Of a stretch of 64,000 bases of DNA, positions 1 through 15,000 are shown one piece after another. The DNA is from Blastomussa wellsi. Lineage: Eukaryota > Cnidaria > Anthozoa > Scleractinia > Plerogyridae. Both the position numbers and the translations under genes were made by a program. The stretch is from the NCBI GenBank assembly GCA_947652115.1, contig OX393566.1:21932757-21996756 (forward strand), in the 5' to 3' direction. A model generated the notes under the pieces. It did no database searches. It was not told where the DNA came from and was given only the letters and a program-made list of their open reading frames with translations. How positions within the stretch are numbered: the stretch's first letter is position 1; each line of letters begins with the position of its first letter.

Positions 1-3000
1 AATACCTGGGGTTGTTGGTGTTGGGGTTGTGACCTGTGTTGTTATTACTTTCGGTGGCTGTTTTGAAGCTGTGAATTAAGAAAACAACGCAAACCTAATG
101 TTACACAAACCATCAATAAATCGCACTGTGATGATAGAGTAAAGCATTATGCCTTTCTGCCACGTCTTGAAACATTTCGACCAAAAATTTCAAGTTCTTG
201 TTTAATAAATCATGTAAAAAAAATCGTTCAATCTTAAACAACCTCGTTTAATTATTCTAGTTTAATATCATTTTTTGTCTTTGAAAATTCATTTAGTAGG
301 TTTTTTCTTAACAAGTAAGACTGCACATCGAAAAGGACCTTTCCTAATTGTGGTGGCGAAGATGTCTTAATTATAACAAGTTGCAATTTACCTTGGCACA
401 ATCTCCTTGTTATTCCTGGAGAGATGTTCTGAAGATCTCTAAATGACGAAGATGTAAAAACGTTCTCTGGCTTAGATGCAATCTCTGCCAGCTCTGCTCG
501 ATCTGCTTCACTGCCAACTCCAAGAGCATACACAGTTACACCTTTGTTTTTAATTCCTTGGGAAGCTATTGAAAGTCTAATGTACGATGATGTTGTAGTC
601 TGTTTTCCATCTGTGATGACAATCGCCAACTACACAAACAATACGAGAGGTGAGTGTCACAATATTAAATGGCCCTAATTTAAAATGACTTCAAAAAGTT
701 TAAGACACATAAATGACAAACGGACCTAAACAACACCTATCCAAATATTTTGTTTATTGAGTTTATACTCGTCTGTTTCCAAGCTGAAGTAGTTGTCACT
801 TGAACTTTATCAACACTTTACCCACATCGGCCACCCTTATCCTAGCCTCGTATTCTTTTGTCTATTAGATTTGAGCAGATTGCTGTCCTTAGGTTTGCTA
901 GTTTGGTCTGTCTTTTATCGATTTGAAATTTGGATTCGGTTGCAAACGGCAATGCGGCTAGCAACAGAGTGAAAGTTTATTCAAGGGAAAGCTTGTTTGT
1001 GTCTCGTCTATAAGATGTTACATGACACAGAGTCAGCCCGAAACAAATTCCTTTTTCATGTTGTCGTATTGAACTTGCAGAGAGGAAGCGTAAATGTATT
1101 AAACTACTAACTTTCGGTACGTTTGATCTCATCCCGTTTGAAATCTGGAAAACGTTTCTGTCCGCAAGCTGGAGAGCTTTATCCGTGTAAGTATAGCCAC
1201 GCTGCCAACGCATTCCATCAAATTCTTGATTAACCTCGTCCGTAGATTGAGCGTCATTAAATTTCATCACCACCTCGGGACTGGTACTGTACGCTACAGC
1301 TGCGACATGGGTGGCAGAAGGACTGACGTCAAGTTTGCTGACCAATGATTTAATGAATCGCTTCATTCTTTCCCAATTGCTGCGTCCAATACTGCCAGAT
1401 GAATCAATAACAAAAGCGATATCTACCACGGTGCTGCATTCCTTATCTGTTTAAAAGTGAGGTAAAGAATAAAGATAAATAACTCTATATCACTGAAAGC
1501 AAAACTAAGACTAGTAATTGTAAGGGAAATTTACTGCCTATGAGCCGTGAATGGTTCTTTTAGACTTACAATAGGAATAACATCATTAAAAGTAATTGCA
1601 AAAACAAATAAAAGATGGTAAAATGCGTTATTGTTAATAAGGAAAGACCCCTTTCCCTATGAATTGTGAAATAGTACGGTTTTTGCTTTTGAAACGTGAT
1701 TTGATTACATAGTCGCACACCATAAATCGACATATTCCATGAGAAATGACTGTTTCTCGGGTCACTCTACTATGATAGCTAATTGAACAACTTATATCTC
1801 CCATGGCTATTTTATTTTGTGTGAAACGTGAAATGGCCAATTAAAATATTTTATTTCATGTACCAATGCCAAAAGATGCAAACATACCACATGGTCCCTG
1901 CTTCGCAACTGCAACTGGTATATCTCCCTGGCAAGCTTGCCTTCTCAGATGACACTCGCTCAGGTCCTGTGCACCATCCGATGCACAAACAGGCCTCCTG
2001 ATGTCAGGGCAACTAGGACAGATACACTGGGCCCGATTGCCCAATACACGGCATCCGATATTATATGGAGCACTGCAGCCCTGAGTCTTACAAGGATCTA
2101 GCAAAAGTAAAAATGCGAAATTTTCGTGTGCATATTCGCAACAGAAATCAAAGGAAACTAACCTATTTTCTCTGTAAAATACCTGGGGTTGGTGGTGTTG
2201 GGGTTGTGACCTGTGTTGTTATTACTTTCGGTGGCTGTTTTGAAGCTGTGAATTAAGAAAACAACGCAAACCTAATGTTACACAAACCATCAATAAATTG
2301 CACTGTGATGATAGAGTAAAGCATTATGCCTTTCTGCCACGTCTTGAAACATTTCGACCAAAAATGTCAAGTTTTTGTTTAATAAATCATGTAAAAAAAA
2401 TCGTTCAATCTTAAACAACCTCGTTTAATTATTCTAGTTTAATATCATTTTTTGGCTTTGAAAATTCATTTAGTAGGTTTTTTCTTAAGAAGTAAGACTG
2501 CACATCGAAAAGGACCTTTTCTAATTGTGGTGGCGAAGATGTCTTAATTATAACAAGAGTAAAGCATTATGCCTTTCTGCCACGTCTTGAAACATTTCGA
2601 CCAAAAATGTCAAGTTTTTGTTTAATAAATCATGTAAAAAAAATCGTTCAATCTTAAACAACCTCGTTTAATTATTCTAGTTTAATATCATTTTTTGGCT
2701 TTGAAAATTCATTTAGTAGGTTTTTTCTTAAGAAGTAAGACTGCACATCGAAAAGGACCTTTTCTAATTGTGGTGGCGAAGATGTCTTAATTATAACAAG
2801 TTGCAATTTACCTTGGCACAATCTCCTTGTTATTCCTGGAGAGATGTTCTGAAGATCTCTAAATGACGAAGATGTAAAAACGTTCTCTGGCTTAGATGCA
2901 ATCTCTGCCAGCTCTGCTCGGTCTGCTTCACTGCCAACTCCAAGAGCATACACAGTTACACCTTTGTTTTTAATTCCTTGGGAAGCTATTGAAAGTCTAA

Positions 3001-6000
3001 TGTACGATGATGTTGTAGTCTGTTTTCCATCTGTGATGACAATCGCCAACTACACAAACAATACGAGAGGTGAGTGTCACAATATTAAATGGCCCTAATT
3101 TAAAAATGACTTCAAAAAGTTTAAGACACATAAATGCCAAACGGACCTAAACAACACCTATCCAAATATTTTGTTTATTGAGTTTATGCTCGTCTGTTTC
3201 CAAGCTGAAGTAGTTGTCACTTGAACTTTATCAACACTTTACCCACATCGGCCACCCTTATCCTAGCCTCGTATTCTTTTGTCTATTAGATTTGAACAGA
3301 TTGCTGTCCTCAGGTTTGCTAGTTTGGTCTGTCTTTTATCGATTTGAAATTTGGATTCGGTTGCAAACGGCAATGCGGCTAGCAACAGAGTGAAAGTTTA
3401 TTCAAGGGAAAGCTTGTTTGTGTCTCGTCTATAAGATGTTACATGACACAGAGTCAGCCCGAAACAAATTCCTTTTTCACGTTGTCGTATTGAACTTGCA
3501 GAGAGGAAGCGTAAATGTATTAAACTACTAACTTTCGGTACGTTTGATCTCATCCCGTTTGAAATCTGGAAAACGTTTCTGTCCGCAAGCTGGAGAGCTT
3601 TATCCGTGTAAGTATAGCCACGCTGCCAACGCATTCCATCAAATTCTTGATTAACCTCGTCCGTAGATTGAGCGTCATTAAATTTCATCACCACCTCGGG
3701 ACTGGTACTGTACGCTACAGCTGCGACATGGGTGGCAGAAGGACTGACGTCAAGTTTGCTGACCAATGATTTAATGAATCGCTTCATTCTTTCCCAATTG
3801 CTGCGTCCAATACTGCCAGATGAATCAATAACAAAAGCGATATCTACCACGGTGCTGCATTCCTTATCTGTTTTAAAGTGAGGTAAAGAATAAAGATAAA
3901 TAACTCTATATCACTGAAAGCAAAACTAAGACTAGTAATTGTAAGGGAAATTTACTGCCTATGAGCCGTGAATGGTTCTTTTAGACTTACAATAGGAATA
4001 ACATCATTAAAAGTAATTGCAAAAACAAATAAAAGATGGTAAAATGCGTTATTGTTAATAAGGAAAGGCCCCTTTCCCTATGAATTGACAAATAGTACGG
4101 TTTTTGCTTTTGAAACGTGATTTGATTACATAGTCGAACACCATAAATCGACATATTCCATGAGAAATGACTGTTTCTCGGGTCACTCTACTATGATAGC
4201 CAATTGAACAACTTATATCTCCCATGGCTATTTTATTTTGTGTGAAACGTGAAATGGCCAATTATAATATTTCATTTCATGTACCAATGCCAAAAGATGC
4301 AAACATACCACATGGTCCCTGCTTCGCAACTGCAACTGGTATATCTCCCTGGCAAGCTTGCCTTCTCAGATGACACTCGCTCAGGTCCTGTACACCATCC
4401 GATGCACACACAGGCTTCCTGATGTCAGGGCAACTAGGACAGATACATTGGGCTTGATTGTCCACTACTCTGCAGCCGATATTGTATTGGGCTCTACAGC
4501 CTTGAGTTTGACATGGATCTGTAAAGAAAGCAATACAGAATGGAATTTAATTGGAAGCCATCACTTGAACAGCTTTAATTAAATGAAGGGGACTAACGAA
4601 AACAACACAATTTAAATACCTGGGGTTGTTGGTATTGGGGTTACTGTTGTCGTTTGTCTTGAAACTGTTAAAAAAACAGAGAACAATATAACTGTAAACT
4701 AAATAATCAATTATTTATAATTACATCGCAACTGCACACAAAATTGAATGTAGTTTTTTTGTGGAGTCTGCATCAGTCAGCAGACCGTGGAAAAGAGAAA
4801 CAGAAGGAAGGGCCAAATTCAGGAAGGGAGACCAGCATTAGTCTTCATCTGCATGCAGTTTATGTAGGAAGGACTGTCATTCCCGCATTGGATCGTCTAG
4901 CCACACCCGGCGTTGTACCTGAACCATCATCCAGAGCGCAACTCCATAGTCGTCCGAGACTGTCGGATGCCCACTATTTTCCACTTTACATTGACATACA
5001 TGATCTCCAAAATTTACCTTGACACAATAGTCTTGTAACCGCTGGAGAGATATTCTGGAGATCTTTAAATGACGAAGATGTGAAAACGTACTCTGGCCCA
5101 GATGCAATCTCCTCCAGCTCTGCTCGATCTGCTCCACTACTAACCCCAATGGAATACACCAAGACCCCTTTGTTTTTCATCCCGCGCGAAGCTTCTGAGA
5201 GTTTTGTATAAGGTTGTGTTGTTGTCTGCTTTCCGTCTGTGATCACAATGGCCAACTGCACAAAATTGCATCACAAAAACTTTTAGTCAACATAGGTCAA
5301 CATCAGAAAATATGTGTTTGTATGGACGTTAACAAGAAGCCGACGTAGGCGTCAGTTTTACTACCAGCGCGAAACGCTAACTATGGGCATCGTAAAACAT
5401 ACATACTTACTTTTGGTACACCTAATCTCATTCCTGTTGATGTTTGAAACAGATTACTGTTCGCAAGGAGGAGCGCCTTGTCCGTGTAGGTAAATCCACG
5501 CTGCCAACGCATTCTGTCGAGTAACTGGTTAACCTGGAGTGTGCCCTGAAAACCGTTGAATCTAATCACCACTTCCGGATTGTTACTGTAAGCCACAGCT
5601 GCGACGTGCGTGGCAGCAGGACTGACGTCAAGTTTGCTGACCAATGATTTCAGGAATCGTTTCATTCTTTCCCAGTTGCTGCGCCCAATGCTTCCAGAAG
5701 AATCAATGATGAAAGCGACGTCCATGACGGTGCTACATTCTTTATCTTAAGTAATATAACATATGTAGTTTTTAGACATTTTCTTGATATTTAGAAGCAA
5801 GGCGGTGTGGTTTTAAATATACCGTGTTAACAATATAAAGACGGTAAGATAAGCGTGGTTGGAGGGATAACAAGCTCTAAAACATCTACCAGTAGTTCTT
5901 GCATTAAGTGACTAACAACGTACCACATGGTCCCTGTTTTGCAACAGTGACAGTTATATTTCCTTGGCAAGCTTGTCTTCTCAGATGACACTCGCTCATG

Positions 6001-9000
6001 TCCTGGACACTGTCCGATGCACAAACAGGCCTAAGAGTGTTCGGACAAGTCGGACAAATACATTCTGCTTTGTTTTCCACTACTCTGCATCCAATGTTAT
6101 TTGGAGCATTGCAGCCAGGAGTAACACAAGGATCTGCAAAAATTAACAAAATTTTTGAAGCGCACATATTCTGAGCCGCGTGGTTAAAACCAACACGATG
6201 ACAAAATAAATCAACTGAAATACCTTGGGTTGTTGGTACTGGGGTTACTGTTGTTGTTGGGGTCGGAGAGGCTGAAAAAGAAAACTTATTAAGACGGATT
6301 CCGCTCAAAGTTCGAGGAATAAGTGCAAAAATTATTTACCAAATATCTACTCACAACACGGTAACTTTTTGAATGCTATTTAAAACATCTCACTGTAATT
6401 CATTTCTCCAGGTGACCCCGCGATTAAATATCCACGCATTCTCGAGAAATTTAATGTCAAACCTCGTAAGAATGCTCAAAGCGTGTGATATTGTGTTTTT
6501 CAACTAACGCGAAAGGTCCCTTTTAATTGAAATATGGATAACTTCAAGTTCAATTTTCTCTCGCGGGGTCAGCTTGAGAGCTTAAGTCTTGATAAGATCT
6601 TCTTACCTTTAGTTAAAATATTACCATGCTATGAGATTTTTTTGGTAACTTTATTTTTGCCATTATTGTTCGGATGTTCTGCGGAAATCATCTTAATTAG
6701 TGAAACCCAAATGTCTCTCTGTTAAAGATTCTTAATGAGAATAATGAGAACCAAGCTCCTTCTTCGACAAATGAAAGGTAAAAGTTTCTAAAACCAACTT
6801 GGAGCCGCAAAGCTTATTTCATTTTTCGATCTCTAACCCCTCGTATTGCAATTTCCGCATTTCTTTGGTTTAGCAATAAGAACGTGGACTGTCGCCGGTC
6901 GGGTATTTGGAGCATGCGCCTAGCGTCTGGTGTCGATTACACAGAACAGCCAAAAGTCCGTACCGTGAAACGCGGACGAATAGTCACTGGTCAGAGCCCG
7001 CGTTCTTGGTGCTGACCAAAAGGAAGCGGGATCTGGGGACGAGATTGTTTGTAATTATTCCCTGAAAAGCCCTGTTTCAGAATTAATGTTGAACTGTCAA
7101 TATTATTACTTTGTGATGTGCTAGGGAAACTCTGTAGTACTTTGTAGTTTTAATGCCAAAATGAAGAGGCTACCTCCACACAAACGCTTCCTGATTCCGG
7201 GAGTGATGTTCCCGAGATCCTTGAATGATGCTGACGTGTAAACGTACTCTGACCCGGAGGCAATCTCTTCCAGCTCTGGTCGATCTGCTCCACTGCCAAC
7301 GCCAATAGCAAACACGGTGACTCCTTTGTTTTTTATTCCTCTTGAAGCTTCCGAAAGTCTAGTGTACGGCGATGTTGTTGTCTGCTTTCCGTCCGTGATG
7401 ACAACAGCCATCTAGAAATATATCATCACAACAACCAAGCATGTCAAAAAATCCAGTTGAATCAATAAACCTGCACCATCACAGGACGTTTCTTAAACAA
7501 AATAAATGGCCATGGGTAGTAAGCTTAATTTCGTCATTGGGAATCCTCATTATTTATTTATTTATTTGCCACACATAACAGAAAACAATTACAATTTAAG
7601 CAATAAGAACGGACGAGGAAGCCTCCACGATACCACCGGGTTATGGGGGAGTTCACCTCGGTTAACAATATATGTTTGAAATTAGGCTGTCCGGCTTGGC
7701 CAATTCAATATCATTTCATTAAAAATTGAATCACCTTTTGCTTAAAAGTAGAAAAGCTTGTTTACGAAGTGATGGATATTGGGAGAGAAATTCAAAATTG
7801 TAGGAGCTTGCAAGAGTATCGTAAATCGTTTAAGATTCGTACGACAGTGATGCGATCGATAACAACTGGCAGTTCTAGTTTCATAACGATGTAGTTGACT
7901 ACTGTTTGGTAACAACTTGAGAAACATCGGGGGCAATAATTTGTCGTGACAATTATTCAGTAATAAAACATGATTTTAGCTACTTTCATGAATGGACTTG
8001 GAAAATAATTATCAAATATGCCCAACTTAGAAAATAAGGGGGCAGCACGTGCTCGAGTTGGTAATAGCTCGCACAGCAAGTATAACGGACATTTATGGGC
8101 TTTCACTTAGTTAACGCTCACGGAAAAATACATCGATTCCTATTTAACGAAGTATTATGGTAAATAAATGATGGCACACTACTATTTAGGAGATCGCGTG
8201 TAGCGAGGAAAAGGAAACAGCTATTTCACATTTCTCGTCAAAAAAATGTGAATTCATGGCTCACGGAAATACCACTAAGAAACCCAAAAGCCTGGTTACC
8301 TTTGGTACGTCGGCTCTCATACCATTGAGTGTCTGAAACAGATCTCGGTCTGCAATTAAGAGTGCTTTGTCCGTGTAGGTATAGCCACGCTGCCAACCCA
8401 TTCTGTCAAGCAGTCGATTGACATGATCAGTGCCCTGGTAGTTTCTGAACCGCGTCACCACCTTTGGATTGTTGCTGTACGCTACAGCTGCTATGTGGGT
8501 GACAGACGCCCTGACGTCAAGTTTACTGATCAACGCTTTGACGAACCGTTTCATTCTCTCCCAATTGCTTCGACCAATACTCCCAGATGAATCAATGACA
8601 AAAGCAATGTCCACCTTGGAACTGCATTCTTTATCTGTTTTTAGACGAAGTTGTTGTCAGGAAAAAGAAAAAAAAAATAGATTAAAATATATGAAAGCAT
8701 GCTTATTGAAAACAGCCAAAAAACTGATCACTTTGCGATAGATCATTACTTGAAGTGACTACAATACATTTAGTAACCCAGGTGACTTTCGTAAGGCTCG
8801 CTTTCACTCCGGTTTCCTCTTGTGGCTCTGTATTCGTTTATAACACAAGAATATGTCATACCGGAACCAGTCATACCGGTGCGAGATCATCCCGGTTGCT
8901 GTACCGGAGAGAAATATGGTGCGACACGTTAGCCGACGCTGATTTCCGTTTCGTAAATGGTCGGTGCCATTTTTAACGGTCGATGCCATAATTGGTAACC

Positions 9001-12000
9001 AAGCTTTTCGGAATGGACGATGCTATATCTGCTCTAGTTTAGGCCTGCACTAGGTCGAAACTGGTTAGAACTTGGTGATAGACTAATACACACTTACCAA
9101 ATGCTTAATTGTTCAATTTCACACTGGTTTGCTTGCGGTTAGCTTTATTTGTTGGGTGGGGCAATACTATAAGTGAAATAGACTAAGCAAGTCATTGACG
9201 AACAATTTTTCTTTTTTTGTTGTGAGTAAAAAAATTCGATGATAGCCAAAAAAAGTGTCAAAAAAATGGGGCAAGCAGCACCTCATTGAAGCGGCAATAC
9301 CATTGGGCGTTGAAACAATAGAGAACACTCCTAAACAAAGCAAACGAGAACGAATGAAAAAATAGGTTCATATGAGGTGCTGGACTACTTGAAAAAATGA
9401 AAACGTGCTTAGCCGACATGGGAAGACCAAAGAATTTCGTATAGAAAATTATTCAGGTACGGAATTCGCGCCGGCGCGAGGTTTCTCATGTAAACATCCC
9501 CTTACTCTATTAAACAATCAAACGGCGCCTCGTTTTGTAAATATGAATACGCGAAATGATATCAATGAAATAAACCCACCGCATTGTCCCTGCTTAACGA
9601 TAGTAACAGCTATGCCTCCCTGACAAGCCTGTTGTTTCAGATGACACTCGCTAAGGTCCTGTACATCATCCGATGCACAAACAGGCTTTCGTATGTTGGG
9701 ACAGGTTGGGCAAATACACTGTGCTTTGTTGTTCACCACTTCGCAGCCGATATTGTATGGAGCACTGCACCCTTGAGTTTCACAAACATCTGCACAATAA
9801 AGAAATGAATAAATAAATGGATGAATGATCAGAAACATACTGCACAGGAATTTTAGTTAGTAACGGTCTCCAGTACGACGATCCAATTATATTCAGTTGA
9901 ATTAAAGAGCTGTTCAAAATAGACTCATTAAAAATACCTGGCTTTATTGGTGTAGTTACTGGCGGTGCTTGTGTGGGAACTATGGATCAAGCAGATAAAT
10001 AAATAAATAAATAAATGGATGAATGATCAGAATGAATGAAAAAGTTTCCAAAAACTGTTTAAAAAAATAAATTGGAGGATCGTAAACTGTGCGTTATAAT
10101 CCTGTCATTTATTAAAACGATGTGCTGATGCGTCGGTCAAGCCGAGGGTTTGTAAATGCAGCCATTCATGGCTGGTAATTTGGTTACACTTGCGTTAAGT
10201 ACACTGAAAGTATAATTTTTGTCCAACATTATTCAGTTGTGCTTTGCACGATGGAGCTTACCTTCACATATGCGCTTTCTTATTCCTGTAGCGAGGTTCT
10301 TTAGATCGGTGAATGAAGCCGATGTGTAAACATATTCTGACCCGGAAGCAATATCCTCAAGCTCTGCTCGATCTGCTCCAACGCCAACTCCAACAGCATA
10401 CACAATGACTCCCTTATTTTTCAATCCTCTCGAAGCCACTGATAGTTCTGTGTACGACGACGTTGTTGTCTGCTTTCCATCTGTGATTACGAAGGCGAGC
10501 TACAAAAAATGCAATAAAAACTTCAAATAGTGGAATTAGACTATAATTTTATGGGTTTATGATAAAAGGATAAATAGAAGCCATTATATTTTACAGCAAG
10601 TGAGTCGCGAAACGCATACCTGAGACCAACTGCAGATACTATAACAATTATAAACTGTGTATACCTTTGGTGCGTTTGATCTCATCCCGTTTGAAGTCTT
10701 AAAAAGTTCTCTGTCCGCAAGCTGGAGAGCTTTATCCGTGTAAGTATAGCCACGCTGCCAACGCATTCCATCAAATTCTTGATTAACCTCGTCCGTAGAT
10801 TGAGCGTCATTAAATCTCATCACCACCTCGGGACTGTTACTGTACGCTACAGCTGCGACGCGTGTGGCAGAAGGACTGACGTCAAGTTTGCTGACCAGTG
10901 ATTTAAGGAATCGTTTCATTCTTTCCCAGTTGCTTCGCCCAATGCTTCCAGAAGAATCAATAATAAAAGCGATATCCACGACGGAGTGACATTCTTTATC
11001 TGAAAATATATACGGATTGGATAACATGGGGAAATAAATAACAGCTAAGGAACATAAACTACAAACAACAACAACAAATTGTCTCATTTACTGCCCTTGC
11101 TTATCCCGCCTCCCGTAAACCTGTTGCTCCCGTTTTTCACAGCCCCCCCGCCCCCGCCCCCGCCCAGCTGATTATGACAAAGATATTGATTACAATAAAG
11201 CAACAGCCGCGTGATAAAATTAACAAACAAGGAGACAGTAACAAACAAACGTACGGCATGCTCCTTGCTTGGCAACAATGACGACAGTATTTGTTGCACA
11301 AGCCTGTCTTTTTAAATGACACTCGCTCAGGTCCTGTACATCATCCGACGCACAAACCGTCCTCCTGACATTGGGACAAGCAGGGCAGATACATTCTGCC
11401 TTATTGCCGACTACTCGACAGCCAATATTGTACGGTGCACTGCATCCATCAGTCGCGCACGGATCTGCGAGAGATTTAGAAGAAATGCAGTTTTAACTTT
11501 AGACAAACTCGCCACCAATAGATAGCAAAATAGTAAACAAAATAGTAAACAAAAATACCTGGAGCTGTTGTAGTTACTGTGGGTGCTTGGGTTGGCACTG
11601 TTAAAATAGCATTTAAATTGTTACTGTAACTGTGCGATGTTATATGCGACAAAAGAGATTTTGAAATCTTAAGCATTATTGGGTAGCAGATGCTGTACCT
11701 ATGTTCTTAAATGAAAGCCAGTGGAAAAGACAAAGGCGTGTTCTGATGCATTACTACTTTTAGTAACGTAAGGGCCAATCATCGCCTGCGCTTAAAGGGA
11801 ACCTCGGCTCTTTAAACAAGTTGACTTTAGGTAGTCTAAAATAGTGTCTAAATTACAAATTTTACCGGACAAGGGAGACAACTTTCAATAATGATAAAAA
11901 AAACGGAAAAGATTATCGGTCATTATCGCTTTTAAAATTCCTGTGGGTCGCCATATTGGATTTTATGACGTCATTGCGTTGTCCTTGTTGTTATTAATGA

Positions 12001-15000
12001 AAGGTTCTTTTGTATGAAACAATGGGACAACGCATTGACGTCATAAAATCCAAGATGGCGGCGTCCGGGAAATTTAAAAGCGATAATCTTTTGCTCATTT
12101 TACGAGTATGAAATGTTGTATCTCCCTCATAATTTAGACGCGATTTTAGACAACTTAACGTCAACTTGTTTCAAGAGCCGAGGTTCCCTTTAAAGATAGT
12201 AATGCGCGCAGGCGTGTAGGGAAATGTCCAGCGCACCATGCCTGGCTGATCAGTATCTTATTAATTTGACACCTAGCTATTTAGAAAAAATGTGTCAAAG
12301 CAAACTCAAAAACGGGATAATGACCATGGATCTCTGCTGTACATTATAGGCCATTACTTTATCTTCATGAAAGTAATTAACGCTTTTGCTCGTGCAGATA
12401 CTTACCCGCACAAAACAGTTGTCTTATCCCTGAGGAGATGTTTAGAAGGTCTTTAAATGATGGGGATATGGAGACGTAGTCTGGACGGGATGCGATCTCT
12501 TCCAGCTCTGCTCGATCGACACCAATGCCAACTCCAAGAGCATACACAGTGACGTTTTTGTCTTTCATTCCTTGAGAAGCTTCTGCAAGTCTTGTGTAGT
12601 TTTCTGTTGTTGTCTGCTTCCCGTCTGTGATCACAACGGCCAACTGCACAAAATAAGACGAAAAATTTGGCTTAAGAGTATTCTACACGAATGAGCACTG
12701 GGTGGAAATGAATGCTATGTTCTAACATTTGCATTGTGTTAGAGTAAAAAGTTATCAATGAGATGGAACTTGGAATTCCAATAAATTATGTTTCTAGTAT
12801 GCTACTCAAAATGGTGGAATAAGTGGACTACTGGGATGTTCAACAAACGAGGCGTGGTTAGAAAGATTCCGAAACGAAAGATTCGAGCAAAAGGCTGGGA
12901 AAAGAAATGTGGAACCGTAGTTGTATGTCGGCGAATAGCGCTTTTCACGGTTTCTTTTCGTTTGCATTAACAGAAACTCCAACGTTATAAATGCTAACTT
13001 TTACTTTTAGGTAGGCAATTGTTTGTGTAAGAAATTGGCGGATAAAAATCCGTGAGCTGCGTGGCACTTGTACTGATACACAGAAAATTGCTAGTCAATG
13101 TTTTCCCTAAGGAATAAAAAGTGTCATATTCAACTGTAGAGGCCAGACGTTTCGGGCATAGCCCTTCATCAGTGAATGTCCGTTGATTTCTCTTACAAAA
13201 CTAGCTTGCGCCATGAAGCTAGATTTAAGTATAAAGGAGCGCGCGCTAGAGATCAACGCGCGACGACCTAAAAAAAAATCAAAAGTCAGAGTTTTTTATT
13301 GATTTCAAAATAAATAGAACTTTACAATACATTGATAACAAGGCAACCATTACTTACAAAAATTGCATACCTAAACAGGAGTTCTCTAACTTACATTACA
13401 ATTGCGTTAGAAAAATAAAAACACTTACTACGAGGAAACGATTGTAGGAAACACTTAGTGGTAATGTACAGTGGTAATGTAATATATTGGTATGACAAGC
13501 ATTTAGCAAAGAGAGGAAAAAAAAAAAGGAAGGGGGCAAAAAGAAAGGGAATTAAAGAGAACTAATAGCTTAGGCCTTAAAGATTGATTTGCGATTTGCA
13601 TTTACTTTGTTCGATAGTTAATTTACTTTTAAGGAAAGCAAGGAAGGCTTCGAAAAAATAGTTTTCTTTCTCTCTTGACGCAAGGTAGATATAATATTTG
13701 GCAATTATTAAGCAGAGGTTTAAACCAAGCTGTTGACTTAAGTTATCTGTGAATCCGTAAATTATGGTTTCATCATTCAAATCGATACAGTCGTCGTTTT
13801 TGGCATTCCACCAACCGGAAAAACTCTGCCAAAAAATATGCACATTAGGACAAGAAACAAAAAAGTGAGTTAAAGTCTGTGTTTGTTCACATAGATGACA
13901 TTTGTCGCGCTCAATAATCTTATCTCTGAAAAGGGTTGCGTTGGTTGGTAGGATGTGATGTACGATTTTGAATTGGAACATAGCCAGCCTAATGTCCTTT
14001 GTTACTTTAAAAGGAATACTATACATAGTTTTTATAGTTTGGTTGTCAAAATTTCGCTTGCTACAAATTTCAAGTCGATTAGAAATTTAGAAGCAGATTT
14101 ACAAGAAGTTCATTCCGCGCGGCTGACTGGTACCCAGTTTGAAGATCAGGCGCATCTCCTGGTGTTTGCGTTGTTTGTTGCCGTCGCAGAGCATTATACC
14201 CCGTACTTGTACGGCTTGGAGGATATGACCATTAGTGCTGAAATGCTCTGTGACAGGAAAACCCGGCAGTTTCCTTTCGATGCTGCGCAGATGCTCGCCG
14301 AAGCGTTGCCTTAGTGTACGTCCAGTTTCGCCTGTGTAGATGGCAAAGCAGCGGCGACAAGAGATGGCATACACTAGGCCGGTTTACTGACACGTGAACG
14401 CATTCTTGATGCCAAACGAGCATTGTTTGGGTAGCCTGACAAAAAGGGAAATGGCGGGCAGCAGGGATAGGGAGAGGAATTGCGATGGACTAATAGTGGA
14501 CGACACTCGTACTACTTAATGCAACGAACAACGGGAGATAGATTTGGCTTCTGCTTACCTTTGGCACGTTTGATCTCATCCCATTAGAAGTCTGAAAAAG
14601 ATCTTTGTCTGCAAGAACGAGTGCTTTGTCCGTGTAGGTAAATCCACGTTGCCAACGCATTCCATCAAATACTCGGTTAACCTGGTCCGTACCCTGGAAG
14701 TTTCTGAATCTCATCACCACCTGAGGTTTGGTGCTGTAGGCTATAGCTGCTATGTGTGTCGCAGGGCCACTAACGTCAAGTTTGCTCACCAGTGCTTTAA
14801 GGAACCGCTTCATTCTTTCCCAATTGCTTCGACCAATACTTCCAGACGAATCAATGACAAATGCGATATCCACAACGGCGTGACATTCTTTATCTGTTGG
14901 AGAGAATCGAAACTTGTATATTCCCGCCTTTCCTTTTAAAAACAGATTAATCTTTTAGGATTCTAAAGCATAGCAGGTGCCAAAAGATCAGGCCGCAGTT

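Larger units (their letters stand above)
1..4450. repeat. Recent tandem duplication of one linker-Kazal-vWA module
   Basis: Bases from 1 to about 2020 match bases from 2178 to about 4440, exons and introns alike, with scattered substitutions. The offset is 2177 at the left and about 2420 further right, because the right copy carries an extra 243-base internal duplication. Similarity drops sharply in the middle of the Kazal exon, so one breakpoint probably lies there. The left end of the duplication is outside the window. Confidence 0.9.
13138..14490 (-). mobile_element. Penelope-like element remnant with a LINE fragment inside it
   Basis: Read on the minus strand, 14374 to 14099 encodes a GIY-YIG endonuclease typical of Penelope-like elements. 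A LINE 3' end (about 14095 to 13300) then interrupts it. The typical pseudo-LTR motif with a hammerhead-like core follows at 13146..13172. This is all in the intron between the two halves of vWA9. It is decayed and not expected to be active. Confidence 0.7.
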
